Source: Paludibacter sp. 47-17 | Lineage (GTDB): Bacteria > Bacteroidota > Bacteroidia > Bacteroidales > Paludibacteraceae | Length of the DNA: 64,000 nucleotides | Assembly (NCBI GenBank): GCA_001898935.1 | Contig: MKVT01000017.1 | Location: 1-64,000 of the forward strand | Direction: 5' to 3' | Part shown: piece after piece, positions 10,861 to 17,454 of the stretch | Position numbering within the stretch: the first letter of the stretch is position 1 | Layout of the letters: each line of letters starts with the position of its first letter | Notes under the pieces: model-generated | What the model saw: only the letters and a program-made list of their open reading frames with translations | Told to the model about the DNA's origin: nothing | The model's database searches: none | Made by a program: the position numbers and the translations under genes

Positions 10861-11334
10861 ATGGAAATTCTTGTTATTGTACTGAGTGCATTGCTGATTT
10901 TAGCAGGTATTGCCGGTTCGTTGCTGCCGGTGCTTCCCGGTTTGCCTCTGAGCTACCTGGGACTGCTGTTGCTTCATTTTGCTACCGATTATACCTTCAG
11001 CACTCTGTTTCTGGTGGTCTGGGCAGTTGTAATCCTTGTAATTCAACTACTCGACTATTATGTGCCGATATGGGGAACCCGCAGGTTCGGCGGCACTAAA
11101 AAAGGGGTATGGGGAAGCACCATTGGGTTGCTGGTCGGCCTTTTTATGGGACCCTGGGGAATTATTCTGGGTCCTTTTTTAGGTGCATTTATCGGCGAGC
11201 AGTTATCGCACAAAGATATTCAACAATCGTTTCAGTCGGCCTTAGGATCATTTATCGGTATTGTATTCGGAGCCATTATCAAGTTAATTGCGGGCGGAAT
11301 GATGTTGTACTATTTCATAGCCCGCATAGTATAA
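10861..11334 (+). CDS. DUF456 family membrane protein
   Basis: A 157-aa integral membrane protein with glycine-rich hydrophobic segments at about residues 3-40, 45-70, 78-112 and 130-155. LPGLPLSYLGLLLL and a repeated GPWGIILGPFLGAFIGE pattern are characteristic of DUF456. The function is unknown. The start codon is 1 nt after the preceding stop, which implies translational coupling. Confidence 0.85.
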   Translation: MEILVIVLSALLILAGIAGSLLPVLPGLPLSYLGLLLLHFATDYTFSTLFLVVWAVVILVIQLLDYYVPIWGTRRFGGTKKGVWGSTIGLLVGLFMGPWGIILGPFLGAFIGEQLSHKDIQQSFQSALGSFIGIVFGAIIKLIAGGMMLYYFIARIV

Positions 11335-11353
11335 ACATGCCAATGAAAATTTC

Positions 11354-12346
11354 ATGAATATCCTGGATTTCAACTTTTCGCATTCGCGTTCAAAAATTAA
11401 GGCACTGGTTGAAGGTGTCAGTCAGCAAATACTTCAGGGGCGACTGGTTCCCGGCGATAATCTTCCGTCGATCAACGAGATGAGCGAGATGCTGGTGGTG
11501 TCGCGCGATACTGTTTTTAAGGCCTATAAGGAACTCCGTCGGATGCAGCTGGTGGAATCGAATCCGATGAAAGGCTATTACATCACCGGAAAGGTGAAGC
11601 GCATTTTACTGTTGCTCGATACCTACAGTTCGTTCAAACAGGATTTGTACAAACAGTTTGTAGCTAACCTGAGCGGCGATTATAAAGTCGATCTTATTTT
11701 CCATCAGTACAACGAGCAGCTTTTCGAAACCATCGTGCGCGAGAGTACCGGAAAGTATACGATGTATGTGGTGATGAATTTTTCGAATGAAGTATTATCG
11801 CCGGCGTTGAAAAAACTACCTGCACATCAGGTGCTTCTGCTCGATTTTGGAAATTTCGATAAAGGGGATTATAATTATATTTGTCAGAATTTTGATGAGT
11901 CGTTTTTCGATTGTCTGCTGTCGGTGCGGGAGCAGCTCGATAAGTACCGTCGGTTTTGTTTTGTATTTCCCGGCGAGCATTCGCATCCCGTCGGTTCTAT
12001 CGATGCCCTTTACCGCTATGGCGAAGTGGTTGGCAAACCCTGTACGGTAGTGCGTACGAGCAGCGACTGGCAAGGAGTCGAACCCGGAACGCTTTATATT
12101 GTAATTGTGCGCGAGGATATCGTTACTATTGTAAAAAGTGCCGACGAAAAAGGATATGAACTGGGTAACGATATCGGACTGCTGATTTACAACGAAGAAC
12201 CGTTACTCGAGATTATTAAAAACGGAATCGCATCGGTTAGTGTCGATTTTGGATTAATGGGGAAAAAGGCAGCTCAATTTGTCATGAAACGGCAGCCCGT
12301 CCAGGAATTCCTGCCAACGACCATCCAATTACGCCCGTCGATCTGA
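11354..12346 (+). CDS. GntR-family transcriptional regulator with sugar-binding-like effector domain
   Basis: A 330-aa regulator with an N-terminal winged helix-turn-helix of GntR type (about residues 12-78; LPSINEMSEMLVVSRDTVFKAYKEL is the recognition region). The C-terminal domain (about 84-330) is alpha/beta and resembles a periplasmic-binding/LacI-type effector domain rather than FadR, HutC or aminotransferase types. In Bacteroidota this architecture is often linked to sugar metabolism (for example fucose regulators), but no sugar gene is adjacent here. The pectin locus begins about 3 kb downstream and could be a target; this is inference. It follows the DUF456 gene by 19 nt. Confidence 0.85.
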   Translation: MNILDFNFSHSRSKIKALVEGVSQQILQGRLVPGDNLPSINEMSEMLVVSRDTVFKAYKELRRMQLVESNPMKGYYITGKVKRILLLLDTYSSFKQDLYKQFVANLSGDYKVDLIFHQYNEQLFETIVRESTGKYTMYVVMNFSNEVLSPALKKLPAHQVLLLDFGNFDKGDYNYICQNFDESFFDCLLSVREQLDKYRRFCFVFPGEHSHPVGSIDALYRYGEVVGKPCTVVRTSSDWQGVEPGTLYIVIVREDIVTIVKSADEKGYELGNDIGLLIYNEEPLLEIIKNGIASVSVDFGLMGKKAAQFVMKRQPVQEFLPTTIQLRPSI

Positions 12347-12382
12347 AAAAGGGAGCGAGTGCAGAATAAATTCCGTAGTTTT

Positions 12383-12413
12383 TTTGAACTGTAGGTTAAA
12401 AAACGTACTTTTG
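12383..12413 (+). promoter_or_regulatory. Complete Bacteroidota promoter for the DUF3127 gene
   Basis: TTTG at 12,383-12,386 (-33) and TACTTTTG at 12,406-12,413 (-7) are separated by 19 nt. Both elements and the spacing fit the Bacteroidota consensus. The ATG follows 26 nt after the -7 element. Confidence 0.75.
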
Positions 12414-12439
12414 CATTTCTATTATCAAATTATTCCTAT

Positions 12440-12805
12440 ATGCAATTAATCGCTAAATTATCACAGGTATTACCCTTACAAACCGGACAAGGACGCAATG
12501 GTGAGTGGAAAAAACAGGACATTATTGTTGAAACCGACGGACAATATCCCAAAAAAGTATGTATATCGATCTGGGGCGATAAAATATCGCCGCAACAATT
12601 ACAGCCCGGTACCCATTTGAAGATTGATTTTGATGTGGAAAGCCGGGAGTTCAACGGACGTTGGTACACCGATGTAAAAGCCTGGAAGGTGGAAACCGTA
12701 ACCGAAGGAGCCTATTCGCCCGAAATGGCGCCGCCTCCGCCGCCCATTCCGCCAGCTCCTGAATTTGGAGAACCGGGTGCATCGCCCAACGATTTTCCTT
12801 TCTGA
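12440..12805 (+). CDS. DUF3127 protein (SSB-like OB fold) with an SSB-like C-terminal tip
   Basis: A 121-aa protein of the DUF3127 family, which is predicted to adopt an OB fold related to single-stranded DNA-binding protein. Residues 1-85 form the OB-like part (GEWKKQDIIVET, KVCISIWGDK). A proline-rich linker (APPPPPIPPAP) leads to an acidic, Phe-ending tail, PNDFPF. The tail resembles the SSB C-terminal protein-interaction tip (DDDIPF in E. coli), which suggests a role in DNA metabolism. It is a single-gene transcript with its own promoter and terminator. The family is recognised from sequence; the function is inferred. Confidence 0.85.
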   Translation: MQLIAKLSQVLPLQTGQGRNGEWKKQDIIVETDGQYPKKVCISIWGDKISPQQLQPGTHLKIDFDVESREFNGRWYTDVKAWKVETVTEGAYSPEMAPPPPPIPPAPEFGEPGASPNDFPF

Positions 12806-12815
12806 TAAACGATTT

Positions 12816-12862
12816 CGCATCTTATATGTTCCCGACCCGGCTATAAGATGCGATTTTTTTTT
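12816..12862 (+). terminator. Intrinsic terminator after the DUF3127 gene
   Basis: CGCATCTTATA (12,816-12,826) pairs perfectly with TATAAGATGCG (12,842-12,852), followed by A and a run of about ten T. It begins 10 nt after the stop codon. Confidence 0.92.
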
Positions 12863-12908
12863 GCCTGTGATGTTATACTTTGTACTATAAGCTCGTCGTT
12901 TTACCGAA

Positions 12909-13409
12909 ATGAGTCAGGAATTATTCAGGGCCGCCGTGTTGCCCATGCGCGATTATCTTTTCTCTACCGCCAGAAGGATTCTGAGCGAAGAGGATGATGC
13001 AGAAGACGCCGTTCAGGAAGTTCTGCTCAAACTGTGGTATATCCGCGATTCGCTGGGCACCTACGATAATGTGGAAGCATTTGTAACAACGGTTACAAAA
13101 AACCACTGCCTCGACAAGCTGAAAGTAAAGAAACGTACCGAAGGTATTACCGACAGTGTACTGGTGATGCAATCCGATACTACTCCTTACGAACTTACCG
13201 AACGAAGCGATACCCATGCGATTATCAGAAGGATTATCGAACAGTTGCCGCCGCTTCAGCGGGAAATAATACGAATGAAAGATATGGAAGAGTACGAGGT
13301 CGACGAGATCGCCGATATTACCGGAACGAAGCCCGATGCAGTACGGATGAATCTTTCGAGAGCACGAAAAAAGGTACGGGAAGAATTTTTAAAATGGAAC
13401 AGCGTATGA
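12909..13409 (+). CDS. ECF-type RNA polymerase sigma factor
   Basis: A 166-aa sigma-70 family protein with only regions 2 and 4, the ECF layout. Region 2 is about residues 10-75 (DAEDAVQEVLLKLW, then NVEAFVTTVTKNHCLDKL). Region 4 is about 112-160 (LPPLQREIIRMKDMEEYEVDEIADITG and a helix-turn-helix with SRARKKVREE). The next gene begins at an ATGA overlap and encodes a membrane anti-sigma-like protein, so this is probably a membrane-controlled envelope sigma factor. No well-spaced consensus promoter is visible just upstream. It is not next to a FecR/SusC transducer set, so it is unlikely to be a classical polysaccharide-locus sigma factor. Confidence 0.93.
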   Translation: MSQELFRAAVLPMRDYLFSTARRILSEEDDAEDAVQEVLLKLWYIRDSLGTYDNVEAFVTTVTKNHCLDKLKVKKRTEGITDSVLVMQSDTTPYELTERSDTHAIIRRIIEQLPPLQREIIRMKDMEEYEVDEIADITGTKPDAVRMNLSRARKKVREEFLKWNSV

Positions 13410-13876
13410 AACTAAGGATACGACCCACTATGGACCGCGCGGAAATCGATGCGTTGATCGAGCGCTATTATGAAGGACTGACTACGGTGGACGAAGAAAA
13501 GCAACTGTATACATGGTTGAATCATCCGTCGCTGAAAGGTGAATACGAAGCCGAGCGGGCGATGCTGGGCTACTTTAAAGGCGAGCGGCCGTCGGTACGG
13601 CTTGTATCCTTTCAATGGTGGAGGCAGGTGGCCGTGGTAGCTGTGGTAGCGTTGTCGGGTTTTGTGGCCGTACAGGTATTTACACCTCCGGTGCAGGCTT
13701 CGTATGCTTATGTGAATGGAGCCAAAATCACCAATCCCGAGCAGGTTCGCTCGAAAGCGATGGCTTCGCTGGCCGGCTTGCCTTCGTCGGATGCCCTGGT
13801 GGACGAAAATCTGAAGAATGTAAGCACCGAGCAACTGATCGAAAGTCAGCTGGATGTTTTTGCAGGAATGGAATAA
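13406..13876 (+). CDS. Membrane anti-sigma-like protein
   Basis: A 156-aa protein with a soluble N-terminal half, one transmembrane segment (WWRQVAVVAVVALSGFVAV, about residues 70-92) and a ~65-residue presumably periplasmic tail. The N-terminal helix ALIERYYEGLTTVDEEKQLYTWL follows the pattern common in Bacteroidota anti-sigma proteins. Its position, overlapping the ECF sigma gene by 4 nt (ATGA), supports an anti-sigma role. The ATG at 13,394 is an alternative start giving 160 aa. It lacks a recognisable FecR sugar-relay domain. The function is inferred from context. Confidence 0.7.
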   Translation: MKLRIRPTMDRAEIDALIERYYEGLTTVDEEKQLYTWLNHPSLKGEYEAERAMLGYFKGERPSVRLVSFQWWRQVAVVAVVALSGFVAVQVFTPPVQASYAYVNGAKITNPEQVRSKAMASLAGLPSSDALVDENLKNVSTEQLIESQLDVFAGME

Positions 13877-13899
13877 TAACTTATTAATATTTTTGAACA

Positions 13900-14346
13900 A
13901 TGAACTGGATACGAAAAATAACACTGGTCCTGGTAATTACGGGAAGTGCTGCTGCATTGCAGGCGCAAAGTGGCTTGGCGATCCGGAAGGTTTTTGATAC
14001 CTACGGGAAAAGCAAGGATGCAGTGATGGTGGAGTTGTCGATGGATGTACTGCAGGGATACGATTTTGCGCTGTTTAAAAGCATCACAATATCGAATAAT
14101 GAAGAAGCGGCCCGATTGGCACGCGACTGTATAGCCATCGACGAAAAAGATGCGAAAAAGGTGAAACAGGTAGTTGCCAACGGCGTCCCTACTTCGGTTT
14201 ACCTGCAATTGCCCCAACGGGGAAAATACTTCCGGCTGATTTTATACAATCATGCTCGTCAGCCCGAGTCGAAAGTGACATTAATCTATATAGAAACCGA
14301 ACAGGATTCGGAAGATGTACTTAAATTAATATTAAAAAAGAAATAA
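13900..14346 (+). CDS. Small secreted protein, DUF4252/DUF6108-like
   Basis: A 148-aa protein with a signal peptide (ITLVLVITGSAAALQAQ, cleavage near residue 23) and a mixed alpha/beta mature part. Small secreted proteins of this kind (DUF4252, DUF6108) follow ECF sigma genes in many Bacteroidales; which family it belongs to I cannot settle by eye. It lies 23 nt after the anti-sigma-like gene and 4 nt before the beta-barrel gene, so it is part of the same operon and probably acts in the periplasm. Confidence 0.6.
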   Translation: MNWIRKITLVLVITGSAAALQAQSGLAIRKVFDTYGKSKDAVMVELSMDVLQGYDFALFKSITISNNEEAARLARDCIAIDEKDAKKVKQVVANGVPTSVYLQLPQRGKYFRLILYNHARQPESKVTLIYIETEQDSEDVLKLILKKK

Positions 14347-14350
14347 TCCA

Positions 14351-15253
14351 ATGAAAAAATGTAGTTTACTTATGGTAATGGCGCTGGCTTGTATTGCACT
14401 AAGCGCCCAGGAGCTTAAAAAAGATACCACGGTTCGTTTCAATCAAAAAACCATTCAGATCGTAGATAGTACGGGGCAGGTAACCGTGAAAGTATACGGC
14501 GAAAACCAGGAGCCTTTTGCTAAGGTGTACGAAGGGGTTTTCAGCGACGGGAAGAGTTATGAGAAATGGACTGTAATCGAGGAGATCGGCATTCAACTTC
14601 CGTTTATCACCAAATCGAAAAAGAAAAAGGACTACAGGATGGAGCCGCATTGGGCCGGCTTAGGCTGGGGTTTTGTGAACATCACCGACCGGAACTATAC
14701 GATTAATAATATTGCCGGCGTATCGCTCAAATCCGAATCATCCAATGAGTTTTATTTCAATTTTGCCGAAAAGATCCTTCCGGTATTCCGTAATCATCTT
14801 GGTATAACCACCGGTATGGGATTAAACTGGAAAACCTATTACCTCGATACCGATCAATATTTTAGAGAAACAAATGGTGTCACCGGATTGGAGAATGCAC
14901 CCGCCGGGGTAACGTTTAACTACAGCAGGCTCCGGATGTTGTATCTTACCGTGCCTCTTTTGCTCGAGTGGCAGCCTGGTTTTGGCAACCGGCAGAAGTT
15001 TTTCGTTTCGGCCGGCGTAATTGGGGGAGTCAACACGATGGCATCGGCCAAGGCACGTTACAAAGAAGGCTCCACTACCCGCTACATGAAAGAAAAAGGA
15101 TTGAATGCAGCTCCTATTACACTCGATTGCATGGCTCAATTGGGATACGGCAGCTGGAGTGTCTATGCAAAATATTCGCCTTTCAGCATTTTCCAATCGC
15201 AAAAAGGTCCCGATATTCGTTCGGTTTCAGTGGGGGCAACGTTGAATTTTTAA
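14351..15253 (+). CDS. Predicted outer-membrane beta-barrel protein
   Basis: A 300-aa protein with a signal peptide (LLMVMALACIALSAQ, about residues 5-19), a periplasmic N-terminal segment (20-95), and from about 98 onward a series of short amphipathic strands (HWAGLGWGFVN, EFYFNFAEKIL, LYLTVPLLLEWQ, FFVSAGVIGGV, SWSVYAKYSPF). It ends in ...VSVGATLNF, with the C-terminal Phe used by the barrel-assembly machinery. It resembles Bacteroidota outer-membrane barrels of the PorT/OmpW-like kind, but no specific function is assignable. As the last gene of the sigma operon it could be a sensor or an output of that circuit. Confidence 0.7.
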   Translation: MKKCSLLMVMALACIALSAQELKKDTTVRFNQKTIQIVDSTGQVTVKVYGENQEPFAKVYEGVFSDGKSYEKWTVIEEIGIQLPFITKSKKKKDYRMEPHWAGLGWGFVNITDRNYTINNIAGVSLKSESSNEFYFNFAEKILPVFRNHLGITTGMGLNWKTYYLDTDQYFRETNGVTGLENAPAGVTFNYSRLRMLYLTVPLLLEWQPGFGNRQKFFVSAGVIGGVNTMASAKARYKEGSTTRYMKEKGLNAAPITLDCMAQLGYGSWSVYAKYSPFSIFQSQKGPDIRSVSVGATLNF

Positions 15254-15277
15254 AATATCCCTGAAAATCTGGATGAT

Positions 15278-15320
15278 AAAGCATCTTACGATACCTTCGT
15301 AAGGTGCTTTAATTTTTTGT
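15278..15320 (+). terminator. Intrinsic terminator closing the sigma-factor operon
   Basis: AAAGCATCTTACGA (15,278-15,291) pairs with TCGTAAGGTGCTTT (15,297-15,310), with one G-T pair and a 5-nt loop, followed by AATTTTTTG. It separates the sigma operon from the pectin locus. Confidence 0.9.
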
Positions 15321-15377
15321 TATCATTCATTCATGTTTCCATGTCATTTTTTCAGGGTGTATGCTGAACTGAACTGT

Positions 15378-15385
15378 TAACTTTG
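15378..15385 (+). promoter_or_regulatory. -7 promoter element of pectin operon 1
   Basis: TAACTTTG is a perfect TAnnTTTG match, 139 nt upstream of the first start codon. No clear TTTG lies 19-21 nt upstream, so an activator may be needed. Confidence 0.55.
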
Positions 15386-15524
15386 CCAATGTTCTGTTTT
15401 ATATTCATTTTTTGTCAACAGTAGGGGGAATAAAAACAGCACGCATCCAGACAAAGTATCTATCTGGCAGGAATATACCTGCAATGAGTTAATCTTGAAA
15501 TACTAATTTTTAAATTCTGTGTAC
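15386..15524 (+). promoter_or_regulatory. Long 5' leader of pectin operon 1
   Basis: About 130 nt of untranslated leader between the -7 element and the first gene. It contains a CCAGA/TCTGG inverted repeat (15,457-15,477 region) and a GCAGG-AATATA-CCTGC hairpin ending at 15,482. No known riboswitch is recognised. The ATACCTGC octamer (15,475-15,482) recurs upstream of pectin operon 2. Confidence 0.3.
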
Positions 15525-17441
15525 ATGAAAAAAGTTGTTACTCTGATGGTCGTTTGTACCATGTTCGCCTCGCTGTCGGCCGAAAGCCGTAAATGGCAGG
15601 GCAGTCAGGAAGCAAAAAAATGGGACTATGTTACTCCCAACTGGTTAAATCCTGCTCTTCCGCTTCCCATTCCTACTTCTTTTGCTGAAGGTTCAAAAGC
15701 TTATTTCGACGATTCAATACTGCGCGAATCCGATACTTTGTCGGTGAGTGGGGTAGTGGTTTCCGATTCAGTGTTTGTGAATGCTACAAAACGTTATGTA
15801 ATTCGTCGCACTGCCGATACCGATTCGTTGATGGGCGACGGAGCATTGGTAAAAGACGGCACCGGATTGCTGGTAATGGATGTGAAATCGGCGCTGAAAG
15901 GCGGTACGATTCTGAAAGGCGGAATGATGCGTATGGAAAAGCAAACTACTCCGAATATCTGGGGCTCGAAAATTGTGTTCATGGGTGGCACTGCCAACTT
16001 TGCAACTTCATCGAGCAGTTCGTATCCTACGGTAAGTGTTCCGGTTGAAATTCCGGCCGGCCAAACAGCTGTGGTTGAATTATCGCGCTACAGCTATTGG
16101 AATAGCAAGCTTACAGGAGCCGGAAATCTGCATATTTATGCCGGTGGTGAGCGTACCTATCTTGGAAAGGCGCGTGTGGCCGTCGACTGGAGCGAATTTA
16201 CGGGCAATGTAAAAGTGGAAAAATATGTGATGGACGGAGTTAATCCCGGGTTTTACGGTTTGATTCTGAACACCGAAAAAACCTTCCTCGATTCGTTGGA
16301 CGGGTATAAGATCGATTCGACCTTCTACAATAAAAAGCTGGAATTAGGCGAAGGTGTGTGTATTACTTCCGAATCGGGAACCAGGGCGTATGCGATTGGT
16401 GAGCTGACGGGCAATGATACCTTGTCGGTTATTGCGGGATACTACAAAAAATCGACTACTCCGATTATTAAATATTTTATCGGAGGATTGAATACCGATG
16501 TCGATTTATATGCACAATTCAACGATCCTCCGGGAACTACCACCGGATATAATAAAGTCGGATTTGTAAAAGTGGGAACCGGTACCTATCGACTGCTGAA
16601 CAACAATAATAATATTATCGGCGGGCTTGAAGTACGGGCAGGAACGGTATTGGCCGATGATAAAGTGCTGTGGGGTAATGTACGCGGTTCGGTAGGTAAT
16701 AATACCGTGGTTTGGCCACAGGGAACATTGGGTGGAAAAGGACGTATCCAGGGTAATGTGGATCTGCAGGGTAAATTGACTCCCGGTTCGAAAGGTACCG
16801 GTACATTGATGATTACCGATTCGCTGAGTCGTATCGACGGAGCCATAGGTACCCGCAACTTCAATCTCACCTGCCAGCCGGGTTCTACACTCGAGTTTGA
16901 AATCGGTTCGCTTTCGGCCTATGATAAGGTAATTGTTTCGGGAACGGTGAAAATGAATACCGACGAAAATCAGGTTCTTCCGGGAGCAGTTGTGAAATTG
17001 GTACCGGCAGCCGGAGCATCGATCAACGACAACGAACAATTCATTTTGATGGAGGCCGATACCATCAGTGCTTCCGAAGGTAGTTATTCGGTTGTAGCCG
17101 AAGGATTTAACAATGTAGACTGGTCGGTGGAACTGGTGCATACCGCTGAGCCACGCAACAGCAAAATGGTAGCTACCGCTAAGGTTAAAACCGGATTGAA
17201 TCCTGTAACCGCCAAAGAAGTTACCATGGGTCCCAATCCGGCAACCAGCAGCATTTCGCTTCAGTCGCCGGTAGAAATTGCTTCCATCGAAATTCTGAAT
17301 CTCCAGGGACAGGTTATTCACCGGCAGCAGGTGGGCCAAAACAGTCTGACCACTTCGGTCGACTTCCTCCAACCGGGAGTCTATTATCTTCGACTGAATA
17401 AAGTAAACGGAAGTGAAGTTCATAAGTTGATGAAACGATAG
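15525..17441 (+). CDS. T9SS-secreted beta-helical repeat (PATR-type) protein
   Basis: A 638-aa surface or secreted protein. It has a signal peptide (VVTLMVVCTMFASLSA, about residues 4-20), a long glycine/asparagine-rich beta-repeat body resembling passenger-associated/autotransporter repeats (for example GLEVRAGTVLADDK and GNVDLQGKLTPGS between 360 and 430), and a C-terminal T9SS sorting domain from about residue 565 (MGPNPATSSISLQ ... PGVYYLRLN ... HKLMKR). No catalytic domain is recognisable. The ATG at 15,525 is preferred over a GTG at 15,519. It is the first gene of the pectin operon, 13 nt before the PL1 gene, so it may bind pectin or act as a surface scaffold; this is inference. The PL11 enzyme at 43,986 carries the same repeat type. 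Confidence 0.7.
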   Translation: MKKVVTLMVVCTMFASLSAESRKWQGSQEAKKWDYVTPNWLNPALPLPIPTSFAEGSKAYFDDSILRESDTLSVSGVVVSDSVFVNATKRYVIRRTADTDSLMGDGALVKDGTGLLVMDVKSALKGGTILKGGMMRMEKQTTPNIWGSKIVFMGGTANFATSSSSSYPTVSVPVEIPAGQTAVVELSRYSYWNSKLTGAGNLHIYAGGERTYLGKARVAVDWSEFTGNVKVEKYVMDGVNPGFYGLILNTEKTFLDSLDGYKIDSTFYNKKLELGEGVCITSESGTRAYAIGELTGNDTLSVIAGYYKKSTTPIIKYFIGGLNTDVDLYAQFNDPPGTTTGYNKVGFVKVGTGTYRLLNNNNNIIGGLEVRAGTVLADDKVLWGNVRGSVGNNTVVWPQGTLGGKGRIQGNVDLQGKLTPGSKGTGTLMITDSLSRIDGAIGTRNFNLTCQPGSTLEFEIGSLSAYDKVIVSGTVKMNTDENQVLPGAVVKLVPAAGASINDNEQFILMEADTISASEGSYSVVAEGFNNVDWSVELVHTAEPRNSKMVATAKVKTGLNPVTAKEVTMGPNPATSSISLQSPVEIASIEILNLQGQVIHRQQVGQNSLTTSVDFLQPGVYYLRLNKVNGSEVHKLMKR

Positions 17442-17454
17442 ATTTTCCCGATCC

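Noticed and set aside
12871-12882. TATACTTTG upstream of the sigma gene as a -7 element
   Set aside because: The spacer between TA and TTTG is one base short of the consensus and no -33 element is correctly placed.
12909-13409. The ECF sigma factor as direct regulator of the pectin SusC/D systems
   Set aside because: Neither SusC has an STN domain, no FecR-type protein is present, and a strong terminator separates the sigma operon from the pectin locus.
15254-15524. A riboswitch in the leader of pectin operon 1
   Set aside because: Only short inverted repeats are seen; no known riboswitch consensus is present.
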